Of a DNA stretch of 64,000 nucleotides, positions 55,213-64,000 are shown piece by piece. Position numbers and translations under genes: made by a program. Numbering within the stretch: position 1 is the stretch's first letter; each line of letters starts with the position of its first letter. The stretch is from Moritella viscosa (lineage in GTDB: Bacteria; Pseudomonadota; Gammaproteobacteria; Enterobacterales; Moritellaceae): positions 1,561,846 through 1,625,845 of the forward strand of contig LN554852.1 in the NCBI GenBank assembly GCA_000953735.1, in the 5' to 3' direction. A model generated the notes under the pieces. It was given only the letters and a program-made list of their open reading frames with translations. It did not search any database and was not told the DNA's origin.

Positions 55213-55271
55213 CATGTCATACATATTGTATTGCATGTAGCTTGCATGTACATAACATAATGTATGACATG
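55213..55271 (+). promoter_or_regulatory. CATG-rich inverted and direct repeats, candidate operator
   Basis: CATGTCATACAT (55213-55224) and ATGTATGACATG (55260-55271) are perfect 12-bp inverted arms. Between them TTGCATGTA occurs twice, 11 bases apart (one helical turn). The cluster ends 34 bases before the chosen start of the giant gene. Confidence 0.5.
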
Positions 55272-55305
55272 TCTGTTGTTGCTTTGGCTTATGGATCTAA
55301 AAGTT

Positions 55306-58300
55306 ATGATATCTCCGAATTCGCTTACCTGGATAAAAAAATTAACGACAGTTGCAGTATCTCTGTGCGTTGTGTTCCTAATTTTTCTTTATTTATACAA
55401 TTTCAGACCTGACACCGGTTCACTACCATCCGCGCCAGATTTGAGTTCGGACGATGTTACGATTACGCCAGGGCTAATTGTGGTGAATACCAATACCGAG
55501 TCAGCTTTGAATGAAGCGATTCAAGCGGCGAAGTCAGACCCAAATTGTGTTGATGGTTGTGTGATTGATATTCGTGAAACAGGTCATATTTCACTGAGTA
55601 GCGCCTTAAATAAAGTTACGGATTTTAATCATCCGATTTGGCTGCTGGGTAATAGTACTAGCACAACGACAATTGACGCAGGTAGTAAAGATCAGCATCT
55701 GTTTGTAGATAACAGTAAAGACGGTTTTTTCGCGCTGCAAGCCGTGACGTTGAGTAGTGGTTACGTAAAAGGTGGCGATGCGACGGACGGTGCTGGTGGC
55801 GGATTAGGCGCCGGTGGTGCCATGTTTGTCAACAATGGCATGGTGATTATAGAGCACGCAGCAGTTACGGGCAGTAAAGCGGAAAAAGGTACTTCACAAG
55901 GTAACGCTGGTAGCGGTGGTCGTTATAATGATCAACCTGGGGGCAATGGTTCTTCTGGCGGCGGCATGAATAGCAATGCAAAATATCGTCCTGTTGACTC
56001 TATACCAGGAGCTGCGGGCATAGGTGCAGGTCCATGTTGGGACGATGACGGTTGTAATGCGACTAAGAGACAGTTCGGTAAACTTGGTGGTTTTGGCACT
56101 GGCGGTGGTTCTGCTGGAGGCGGTGGCGGTAGTCATAGCGATGCTGCTGATGAAGGTGGCAATGGTGGCGGCGGTGGCGCGGGTGGTTTTGGCGGCGGCG
56201 GCGGCGGTGGCGGCGGTGGCGGCGGTGACGACGATACTTTCGGTGGCGATGACCCCGGTGCTGGTGGCCCTGCTGGCGCAGGCGGTAGTGGGGGAGGTAA
56301 AGAAGGAAAGGGAGGTAACACTGGCAGTACGAATGGTGGTGCTGGTGGTTCTGGTGGTTCTGGTACTGCTCTAGGAGGCGGTATTTTTGTTCGTGGTGAT
56401 AATGGCGCTAAATTAATCGTTAATAATGCGAGTTTTAGCGGCAATAGCGCCGACAATTCAGCCAATGCGATTTTTGACTGGAACGGATCTGCAGGTACAA
56501 GCAAAGATAATAATGCCACTGACTACAATAACAGCCAACTCACACTTAGCTTGTCGGTTGTAAACCTTGATGGTGTTGATCAAACACGCTTTGTTGAAGG
56601 TGAACGCGCTAACTTAGTGATTAACATTACTGGTAGCGTCGGTAGTAAAGGTATACCTGTGTACCTATACCTCTCTGATCTTGCGAGCTTGGCGGAAAAA
56701 GGCACTGGAAATATCGCACAAGACAGTAATACAGACTTCGCGTGGAATGGCTCTAACTTAATCAAAATCGAGTTGCCAGCAGAGCAAACTGAAAAGTATT
56801 ACGTAAACTTACCAAATGCCAAAGGCACTAATGAGCTTGGCGTCTATAGCGGTATACAGCTGTATTTAGATAAAGTGTTAGAGGGTGACGAAAGCTTTAC
56901 AGTGTCACTATTAGCAGGGCCTGACTATCAACTCGCCAACGATAATATCTCGCAAACAATTATTATCGAAGACGCCAACTATCAGGTGGAACTACTGCAA
57001 GACGCAGCGATGAATCACACTGTTATCTGTGATGCGGCAGATGCGTTAGAGCAGCGTGCGCAAGTTCCAGAAGTGGATTGTAAATCGGGCGGTCGAGTAA
57101 GTCGTATCGACGTGAACGACCTTAAAGGTTTGGGTTATGTGACTGTGCAGGCCAAGCGTCCGATTAATTTCTTTCGCGATGGAAAAAACAGTGGCTTACC
57201 GAGCAACTGGACAGTAGACGATAGCAAGCACACCAACTTCATTACTGGAGAGTTATTTAATAATGCCTTGGCGGGCGGCTTACCCGTACATTACAGTATT
57301 GCGGGTAAACCGAGTGATGTTCTCAGTAATCAAGTTAATTACAACAATGAACTATACGCTGCTATTGACAATGAATTGCTGAATTTAGATGGTGCGCAGG
57401 TGTTTAATGCTGTGGTGATTCCTGTTACGGAAGTTGAGTCGGAAGAAGGCAGCTCGTTACCACCGGGCGCTGCTCGTATTTATTTTAGCGCATTGCCAGA
57501 TGCCGTAAAAGACGCGACACAAAGCTTTACTCTATCGCTCGAAGCATTTCCTAACGATCCTAGCTATGACGAGGATAATTTCTGTAACGACGAAAACCTC
57601 TCGGTTTGCGAGGTGTTATATAATACGCCTGCGGGAGATTATCAGTTCTATACGGTGACAAATGACAACGCTGCCAATAATGCTAAATTAACTGTGCACG
57701 ATAGTGGTGAATTTATACCAGAAATAGTGATTATCGATGGGATTAACGGCGAACCAGTGACGGATGACAATGATTCTAACAACCCGTTATTAATCGATGA
57801 AAATGGTAGTCTGGTTTTTTGGGTTAAACTAGGGAGTCAACCCACTGCAAATGTTGTGGTTATGATAAATAACCAAGAATTAATCTTTGGTGATAATAAC
57901 TGGTATTTATATCAATCTATTAGCATTGCAGATGGCAATTGGGAGAGCTCAATTTCCGTCACCGTAAGTAGTAGCGACGGTGAATATAATGAGGATCTTA
58001 ACCGTACGTTGACACCAAGCGACAACCCTACTCGCTTTAAAATCAAAGAAGCGGCTATACCGCAAGTAAGTGCCCGCGAAGTGCAAGTCGGCGTGCAAGC
58101 CACCATGGAAGACTATCGGGAAGGATTTTTAGATTACCCAATCTTCAATGTGGTGTTGAGCCAGCCCTTACCTGTCGCCGTTGTGGCGAATGTTACGTCC
58201 GTCATAAACAGTAACACCAAAACCTATAAAGTCGCCATTCCAGCATGGCAGCAAGTCGCGCAAGTGGCCATTCCCGTGGCTGACGATAGCTTAGTGAATG

Positions 58301-61300
58301 GTGATCGCTTACTGAGTGTTACTGTTAATTCGGTGGTAGATCAAAGCGACTCTGTGTTAAGTAATATTCAAGTCAGCGACATGCACACGGCGACGGTACA
58401 AGTAAAAGATGACGAGCAGGCGCGTATTTTAATCAGTCAGCATTTGCCAGATTCTGCTTCCAAAGGCGACATGGTGCGCTTGCTGCCAGAAGTGGAGATC
58501 CTTGGGGTTTCCCCATCGGGTAACTTACAAGTACAGCAAAACGACAGTCGAATAAAAAATATTGTGATCTCCCAAGTTAAGGACGGTCTTGATGATAAGG
58601 GGGGCAATATCACTCAGCATGGTTTGTTGTACGAACTTGTGGTGAATACTCCGGGATCAACAGGCCAAATATTGGAGTCTGCACCTTCGACAGATTTTAA
58701 GTACATAGTGTTACCGGATCAACCTTACAAAGCAAAAATCAACGACAGTGATGATCCTCTGACATTAGCGACAATTCCATCACATCATATTGTGCGCCAG
58801 CGCGGAAATATTATTGTCGATCAAACCGGCTGGTATACCTTTAGCTACCAGGAACAAGATAATCAGCGTGTTGAATTGTGGATGAATAGCATCGATGATT
58901 ACAGTCAAAACAAAGGCTTAATTGCTCCTTACTTCGAAGATACAGATCACAATGGGATCCCCGATGAAAAACCGGTTGCAGAGTCTAAACCCATTGCCCT
59001 AAAAGCGAATACACGTTATTACCTCGAAGCCCTGTATGAAGCGCCAAGCACTGGGCAGTTCCAAGCAGTGCAAATGAACTATTCATTCTCTGACGTCGAG
59101 CCTAATCAATATCCACAAGCTAGAACGGCACACAACAGCGCGACACCGGTTCCATTGGAATGGTTGTCGCCAGCGACGGTTGATGGCGGGTTTGTGGTGG
59201 AAGTGTATGAAAATATTGGTAGTGAATCCCTAGATGCATTTATGCAATCAGAGGCGTTCATTCAAGGTTTACCGAGCCGCATGGATATTCTGACGGACAA
59301 ACTGGAGATACCTACAACAGATTGGAACACTGATATTGGTCGACGTATAACAGTCAATATTACTGCACCGGAAAGTGGCGAATATCAATTTGCGTTAGCA
59401 TCAGATGGTGATGCTAAAATGTACCTGCTTGATGTTGATGGTAAACGTGAAGAGATCAGTTGGATTAAAGGTGCTGAAAAGTACGGCAGTTACAGCATCG
59501 AAACCAAAAAAAATGACTATGTTGGCACTAACGTAACTCGCACCAAGTTTAATTTGGCGCGCTCTAGTGACGGTATTAATGCAGATACACCATGGGAAAT
59601 TGAATACACTATGGCAGAGGACACAAAAGGGACTAAGCCTTTTGGTGCTCACACTAACGTTACAATGTTTGAGGATATGACTTCTAATGGACATATTTGC
59701 CAAGACGATAATTTAACAACTTCTGACGAAGGCACAACGACGACCGCAGGAGCGCCGGGGGTACAGACTAACGTCTTATATTTCGATGGACCAGGGGGGT
59801 GTGATTTCTTTACGGATGATTACGACGGTAAATCCCTATCACTGATCTTCCTAGATATGCCTGCTACGTATACTCAAGAACATTACACTAATATTATTCT
59901 CGATGGCCACTCGTTGGACAAAGGTCCTGATTATCCTGGTATCCGTGAATGGTACTGGGATGATGTAGCAGAGGATGAAGAAACTGACGGACAACGAAAT
60001 TCACAGCAACGTTCAGCGTTATTAACGTTCACTCAAGGTAAAGAATACACGTTAGAAATAGTGCAAATAAATCCACGTGATGATGACCATTTGTCCGTCG
60101 CGTGGAAGCGCCCGAGTGTTGAAACCTTGGAGATTATTGATGCTACTAATATTTCATTCACTCGATTTATCTTGCCTGTTACCTTGCTAGAAGCCTCTGA
60201 CGCGGGTGTTGAAACAAGAAGTGATGCCATTGATTTACGTTTGAGTGCATCACCTTTCCTCTATAAAGGCCGTGAATATCAAGTAACCTCTGTGACTTTG
60301 GCTGGTGATCCAAAAGGTCAAGTTGAAGGTGTTACACCGCACCAAGCTCCAGGCTGGCTAGAGTTCACCTCTGGCTTTTCGGCAAGCCTAGTTAAAGACA
60401 GTAACCTGACTGTCGATAACACAAGCAATGTAGAGATTACACTGCAAGATCGCCCTACCGATCCTGCCGTTGTCAGTCTAAGCGTTGGTCAAACTCAGCG
60501 AATTGGCTTCCAGCTTGCTGGCGAGCCTGCAGACAATGCGAATATTGTTATCGATGTTGCTATTGAATATCCAGACACAGCGACTGGTAACAGCGCAGAA
60601 TTGGGTCTGAAGTGTATAGATGGTGAGGGAGATAGCTGTAAACAATTTACTTTTAATTCCCTGAATTGGTCTATTCCACAATACGTTAATGTTACCGCAA
60701 TAGCGGAAGGGCCTGTGGTAAATGTTGACTATGATCCCAGTTTGTCGAAAGCGACGGTAAGAGCGACGCAACGAGATGCTTCTGGATCCACTGATGATTT
60801 CGATACCGATGCGATCACAATCCAAATTTATCCAAATATGGCACTAAACGACACCATATATTTCGCAAAATCCAGTGGCGAAGCAATTAACAGTATTGGT
60901 TTCACCGAAGATACGTTAGACAGCATTAAAATGAAAGATGGCCAAGGCAATGATCTTGGCTGGTTCTGGCGTTTGGAAAGCGGAAAATTACTGGGTTCAA
61001 AAATAGTAGATGGTGACTACGGTATTATCATTAGCGCTATGAGTGATGATGAAGAGGCTGGACTTAACATTACACCAGTTCCAGAGCATGCAGACCCTGT
61101 AACGTTCACCGCAGCCGTAGAGCTTAATAGCCAATACTATACTGACATTGGTGACATTGGTGACATTCGTGATGTGGTTACAGTGTCGGGTATTCAATGG
61201 ATGATCAATGCAGACCAGCAAGGTGCACTTGGTACTTTGGTTATTAACGCTGGTCAGCCAGGGCTAACCTTAGCCAACCAGTTAGTTAGCTCAAGTTCTG

Positions 61301-64000
61301 AAGCTTTCTCTGAACTTGAGTATTTTAGCTACCAGCCTAAAGGACGTGAACCAGTGCGTGCGGCACTAAATGAAGTGCTAGTCACTGAATTCGGTGAAAT
61401 TACACTCGTCAATGGAAACCCTGATATTAAGTGGTATTTTGAGCCGAATCCGCGTCCACAACCGCAAAATCTCAGTTTTAGTCTGCATTTCTCAACTGGC
61501 GAGCATGCCCCAAAAGAAATTGATTTGAGTGAATATAATAAAGCTTCGGCTCTGGCTACCTGCATGAGCGCATTACCAGATTTCAGCCAGCCGCGGGTTG
61601 TACTTAGTGGTTTTTCTGCTGTGCAGGAAAACGCTGACGCACAAACGTTGACGGTGATGCTTAAATCTGCAGATGGCAGTGAAGTTATTACCGCAAGCGA
61701 AAACATCAATGTGTACTACACCGTAGCACAGCTCGGTGTAACCGATCCGGGTAATAAGGCCTTAGATCTCGCACCGCAACCTAGCAGTGATAACATTACC
61801 TTGCATAAAGCTCGTGCGCTAGAGTTGACCAAACCTGTTGTATTGCAAGAGAAAAATAGCGTTCGATTTACTCTAGAAGCGTGGGTCTATCCGACAGAAA
61901 GAGACTCACAGCAGGGCATTTTTTCGGGTCTTGATGCAAGCGGTCAGTCAATAGATTTACTGTATTTGTCGGATGGCCAGTTACAGGCATTTGGCGGACT
62001 GTCGGCAGCGTTGCCCAGTAAGCTCGCGGCAGATATTGGTTTTCATATCGCGTGGCAAGTAGGTGATTTAGGCCAAGCATTATTCGTTAACGGTGAAAAA
62101 ATTACGCAAGGCGATATCTTATCTAGCGGCAGCGCGTCGTTAATGCTCACTCATATTGGTAAGGGTAAAGCAGATTACCTGAACGGTTTAATAGATGAAG
62201 TTAGGGTGTGGGGGGAAGCACGTTCAGATCTAGAAATTGCGCAAAACTATTACACCAGTTTGGTCTCTCTATCTGACAGTGGCAATGCTGGTTTACTTGG
62301 GTATTGGGCATTTAACGATTTTACCTTGCAGCAAGCTGAAAACGAACTACTCCTGCTTAACCAGAACGGTGAACACATTGATACCAGCTTGCAAGTCAAC
62401 CAGCAAGCATTGTGGAAAATTCAGCGTTCTGCTACGGTCAATATGGATTATGAAGGGTTAAGTAGCCATGCACAGCAAGTGCAAAATATTTTTGAACTAA
62501 CACCAGAAATGACCGATGGGAAAAGTACGTTTGCCATCGGGGACCTCAACAATGACCAACGCAATGATGTGGCTATTGTTAATCGCCGTGGAGAGTTGAG
62601 TTTTATGCTTTCAACACCAGCTTCTAAAGGCGTAGTTGAAGTTAAAGCTGAGCATTATCAACGGATCACTACTGATATTAATTTAGGTCATGCTGCGCCT
62701 CTTGCATTGGGCGATATTGACGGTGACCAAGATCTTGATCTAGTTGCGGGTTTGAACTCTGGCGAATTAGCTCTACTACGTAATATAAGTAATACTGCTA
62801 ATATTCGTGCTGGTGGTGGTTTAGCTAATAGCGCATTACAATTTGTTGAGTCACAAAACGTTGAGGTTCAACACCGCACACTCGTTAAATCCCAAGAAGA
62901 ACCGCATATATTCGCGCCTGCTTTTGTGCCGACTAGTAGCGGAAAACTGCGATTATTACTCACAGCTAAGAACCTAGTATTGAGTTTTGATGTAGATACG
63001 GATGATCAACAATGGCAGTTGCGCCAACGTGAACGAGATAGTTCGCCATTTGCACAATTATCACTCAGTAAGCGGCTACAGCAACGTAATATTACTCCGC
63101 AATATGTGGACTTAGACCGTGATGGCGACCAAGATTTGATCCTTGATACTTTGGGTAATTTACCAGGGCAAACGCCTGGTGCGCTGACTTATTATGAAAA
63201 CTTTGGTAGTGACGCAGCTCCAGTGTATTTTCCTGCGCCGCGCAGCCATATTGCGCGTTTCTTACAGCAATCTGCGCGTTACCTTGCTCCTGAATATCGC
63301 CGCGTTAACGTTAAGTATCATCCGTTCGATCAAGTCGCTTATTCGCAATTCGCGGATATGAATAACGATGGCTTTGACGACATATTGGTCAGTGATAATG
63401 CTGGACAAATTAACTTGTTCACGTCACAAGGTTATGATTTTGTAACTATACCAGAAGGCAGTAGCAGTGCAGATATTACATTTAACATAATTGATGATGC
63501 CTATGTGGAAAATACTGAAAGTATTGTAGTGCAGCTGGTTGAGGGTAAGCCTGAGCAAGCGCAGTATCACTACGCTGCAGGAGAAGACCGTGCGATTATT
63601 AAAATTGAAGATAATGATCAGCCAGGGCTAGTATTACTCGATGCTACTGGTGCAGAAGTTCTTACTGTAGTGAAAGTGTCAGAAACTGGCGATGCGACTG
63701 CTTACCAAGTCAAATTACAGAGTCAGCCAACACGTGAAGTATCTCTTCGTGTAGCGAGCAGTAATCCGGTTAATGGGGGATTACTGGCGTTGGGGAGCAG
63801 CTTGGAAGCTGTGCCCGAGGACAGCGGTTTTACCGATACTATTTTTGTGCAATTCACTGCGAATAAAAATGACTGGAAAATACCTAAAGTATTCTGGATT
63901 AAAGGTATTGATGATCAAGTTGATGATCCCAGTGCTGAGTTTGTTATAGCGGTCGTAGCAAGTAGCAGTGATATTGCTTATGACAAGCAAGCCGCAGTGC
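55306..64000 (+). CDS. Giant multidomain surface protein (partial, runs off the right edge)
   Basis: One frame stays open from TAA 55258-55260 to the window end, at least 2898 residues from ATG 55306 (ATG 55264 and 55291 are alternatives). A signal-anchor segment lies near residues 12-32 (TTVAVSLCVVFLIFLYLY). Residues about 40-410 resemble a right-handed beta-helix (GAGGAMFVNNGMV, GGGIFVRGDNGAKLIVNNA) split by a Gly-rich insert. Then come Calx-beta-like units (EGDESFTVSLLAGPDY), a PA14-like part near 1290-1610, a LamG-like domain near 2186-2325 (EAWVYPTE, GLIDEVRVWGEAR), FG-GAP repeats near 2410-2695 (GDIDGDQDLDLVAG, NNDGFDDILVSD) and further Calx-beta. It is probably a surface adhesin or biofilm matrix protein. 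Confidence 0.85.
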   Translation, partial: MISPNSLTWIKKLTTVAVSLCVVFLIFLYLYNFRPDTGSLPSAPDLSSDDVTITPGLIVVNTNTESALNEAIQAAKSDPNCVDGCVIDIRETGHISLSSALNKVTDFNHPIWLLGNSTSTTTIDAGSKDQHLFVDNSKDGFFALQAVTLSSGYVKGGDATDGAGGGLGAGGAMFVNNGMVIIEHAAVTGSKAEKGTSQGNAGSGGRYNDQPGGNGSSGGGMNSNAKYRPVDSIPGAAGIGAGPCWDDDGCNATKRQFGKLGGFGTGGGSAGGGGGSHSDAADEGGNGGGGGAGGFGGGGGGGGGGGGDDDTFGGDDPGAGGPAGAGGSGGGKEGKGGNTGSTNGGAGGSGGSGTALGGGIFVRGDNGAKLIVNNASFSGNSADNSANAIFDWNGSAGTSKDNNATDYNNSQLTLSLSVVNLDGVDQTRFVEGERANLVINITGSVGSKGIPVYLYLSDLASLAEKGTGNIAQDSNTDFAWNGSNLIKIELPAEQTEKYYVNLPNAKGTNELGVYSGIQLYLDKVLEGDESFTVSLLAGPDYQLANDNISQTIIIEDANYQVELLQDAAMNHTVICDAADALEQRAQVPEVDCKSGGRVSRIDVNDLKGLGYVTVQAKRPINFFRDGKNSGLPSNWTVDDSKHTNFITGELFNNALAGGLPVHYSIAGKPSDVLSNQVNYNNELYAAIDNELLNLDGAQVFNAVVIPVTEVESEEGSSLPPGAARIYFSALPDAVKDATQSFTLSLEAFPNDPSYDEDNFCNDENLSVCEVLYNTPAGDYQFYTVTNDNAANNAKLTVHDSGEFIPEIVIIDGINGEPVTDDNDSNNPLLIDENGSLVFWVKLGSQPTANVVVMINNQELIFGDNNWYLYQSISIADGNWESSISVTVSSSDGEYNEDLNRTLTPSDNPTRFKIKEAAIPQVSAREVQVGVQATMEDYREGFLDYPIFNVVLSQPLPVAVVANVTSVINSNTKTYKVAIPAWQQVAQVAIPVADDSLVNGDRLLSVTVNSVVDQSDSVLSNIQVSDMHTATVQVKDDEQARILISQHLPDSASKGDMVRLLPEVEILGVSPSGNLQVQQNDSRIKNIVISQVKDGLDDKGGNITQHGLLYELVVNTPGSTGQILESAPSTDFKYIVLPDQPYKAKINDSDDPLTLATIPSHHIVRQRGNIIVDQTGWYTFSYQEQDNQRVELWMNSIDDYSQNKGLIAPYFEDTDHNGIPDEKPVAESKPIALKANTRYYLEALYEAPSTGQFQAVQMNYSFSDVEPNQYPQARTAHNSATPVPLEWLSPATVDGGFVVEVYENIGSESLDAFMQSEAFIQGLPSRMDILTDKLEIPTTDWNTDIGRRITVNITAPESGEYQFALASDGDAKMYLLDVDGKREEISWIKGAEKYGSYSIETKKNDYVGTNVTRTKFNLARSSDGINADTPWEIEYTMAEDTKGTKPFGAHTNVTMFEDMTSNGHICQDDNLTTSDEGTTTTAGAPGVQTNVLYFDGPGGCDFFTDDYDGKSLSLIFLDMPATYTQEHYTNIILDGHSLDKGPDYPGIREWYWDDVAEDEETDGQRNSQQRSALLTFTQGKEYTLEIVQINPRDDDHLSVAWKRPSVETLEIIDATNISFTRFILPVTLLEASDAGVETRSDAIDLRLSASPFLYKGREYQVTSVTLAGDPKGQVEGVTPHQAPGWLEFTSGFSASLVKDSNLTVDNTSNVEITLQDRPTDPAVVSLSVGQTQRIGFQLAGEPADNANIVIDVAIEYPDTATGNSAELGLKCIDGEGDSCKQFTFNSLNWSIPQYVNVTAIAEGPVVNVDYDPSLSKATVRATQRDASGSTDDFDTDAITIQIYPNMALNDTIYFAKSSGEAINSIGFTEDTLDSIKMKDGQGNDLGWFWRLESGKLLGSKIVDGDYGIIISAMSDDEEAGLNITPVPEHADPVTFTAAVELNSQYYTDIGDIGDIRDVVTVSGIQWMINADQQGALGTLVINAGQPGLTLANQLVSSSSEAFSELEYFSYQPKGREPVRAALNEVLVTEFGEITLVNGNPDIKWYFEPNPRPQPQNLSFSLHFSTGEHAPKEIDLSEYNKASALATCMSALPDFSQPRVVLSGFSAVQENADAQTLTVMLKSADGSEVITASENINVYYTVAQLGVTDPGNKALDLAPQPSSDNITLHKARALELTKPVVLQEKNSVRFTLEAWVYPTERDSQQGIFSGLDASGQSIDLLYLSDGQLQAFGGLSAALPSKLAADIGFHIAWQVGDLGQALFVNGEKITQGDILSSGSASLMLTHIGKGKADYLNGLIDEVRVWGEARSDLEIAQNYYTSLVSLSDSGNAGLLGYWAFNDFTLQQAENELLLLNQNGEHIDTSLQVNQQALWKIQRSATVNMDYEGLSSHAQQVQNIFELTPEMTDGKSTFAIGDLNNDQRNDVAIVNRRGELSFMLSTPASKGVVEVKAEHYQRITTDINLGHAAPLALGDIDGDQDLDLVAGLNSGELALLRNISNTANIRAGGGLANSALQFVESQNVEVQHRTLVKSQEEPHIFAPAFVPTSSGKLRLLLTAKNLVLSFDVDTDDQQWQLRQRERDSSPFAQLSLSKRLQQRNITPQYVDLDRDGDQDLILDTLGNLPGQTPGALTYYENFGSDAAPVYFPAPRSHIARFLQQSARYLAPEYRRVNVKYHPFDQVAYSQFADMNNDGFDDILVSDNAGQINLFTSQGYDFVTIPEGSSSADITFNIIDDAYVENTESIVVQLVEGKPEQAQYHYAAGEDRAIIKIEDNDQPGLVLLDATGAEVLTVVKVSETGDATAYQVKLQSQPTREVSLRVASSNPVNGGLLALGSSLEAVPEDSGFTDTIFVQFTANKNDWKIPKVFWIKGIDDQVDDPSAEFVIAVVASSSDIAYDKQAAV

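Larger units (their letters stand above)
54903..55305. other. Intergenic region before the giant surface protein gene
   Basis: The 403 bases hold the sbcC terminator and, near the right end, a cluster of GCATGT direct and inverted repeats. No other gene is supported. Confidence 0.55.

Noticed and set aside
56133-56519. Minus-strand proline-rich frame of 128 codons
   Set aside because: It is the antisense reading of the Gly-rich GGN tract in the giant plus-strand gene and has no gene-like features.

Overview
The window reads as chromosomal DNA of a marine, facultatively anaerobic gammaproteobacterium with moderately low GC. The anaerobic fatty-acid enzymes FadI/FadJ, an alcohol-forming fatty acyl reductase, repeated FadL porins, FadR/PsrA-like operators and FNR/NrdR control of nrdDG all fit a Moritella/Psychromonas/Shewanella-type organism. 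The genus is an inference; no 16S gene is present.

Layout. 1-4446 (+): end of a polysaccharide/glycoconjugate cluster (three glycosyltransferase-like proteins, a histidine phosphatase and the tail of an upstream gene). 4527-8968 (-): three FadL-family outer-membrane transporters. 9570-10586 (-): fructose-1,6-bisphosphatase. 10918-18060 (-): a MoxR-DUF58-DUF4381-BatA-BatB-BatD operon whose BatB gene holds a 25-copy 18-bp repeat and an apparent frameshift. 18414-21856 (+): fadI-fadJ behind PsrA- and FadR-like sites. 21927-24509 (-): a lone pseudopilin and a two-domain fatty acyl-CoA reductase. 25324-28077 (-): nrdD-nrdG with NrdR boxes and an FNR site. 28373-28463: tRNA-Ser(UGA).

28405-34164 is a 5.7-kb segment flanked by a 72-bp direct repeat of the 3' half of the tRNA-Ser, the signature of integration into that tRNA. 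It carries a HasR-like TonB-dependent receptor and a lipoprotein that joins ten RCC1-type repeats to a C-terminal HasA-like hemophore domain. The positions equivalent to HasA ligands Tyr75 and His83 are both Phe. I consider this the most unusual system in the window.

34288-37302 (+): an operon of a TlpA-like thioredoxin, a DUF4266 lipoprotein, a DUF3570 beta-barrel and ApbE, which looks like a cell-envelope flavin/redox module of unknown purpose. 37299-49825: housekeeping and accessory genes (hydroxyacid dehydrogenase, second-type TrpRS plus cupin, GNAT, LysE exporter, Fur-box small membrane protein, AraC regulator, acyl-CoA ligase, a serine/threonine permease broken by an early stop codon, QueC, Sel1-repeat protein, DUF4250, M48 lipoprotein, MBL-fold hydrolase). 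49993-54902 (+): sbcD-sbcC. 55306-64000 (+): a giant surface protein that runs off the right edge (beta-helix with Gly-rich insert, Calx-beta, PA14-like, LamG-like and FG-GAP segments).

The lipid genes form a theme: FadL uptake, FadIJ beta-oxidation, a fatty-alcohol-forming reductase and an acyl-CoA ligase lie in one window, and two of these loci carry FadR-type operators.
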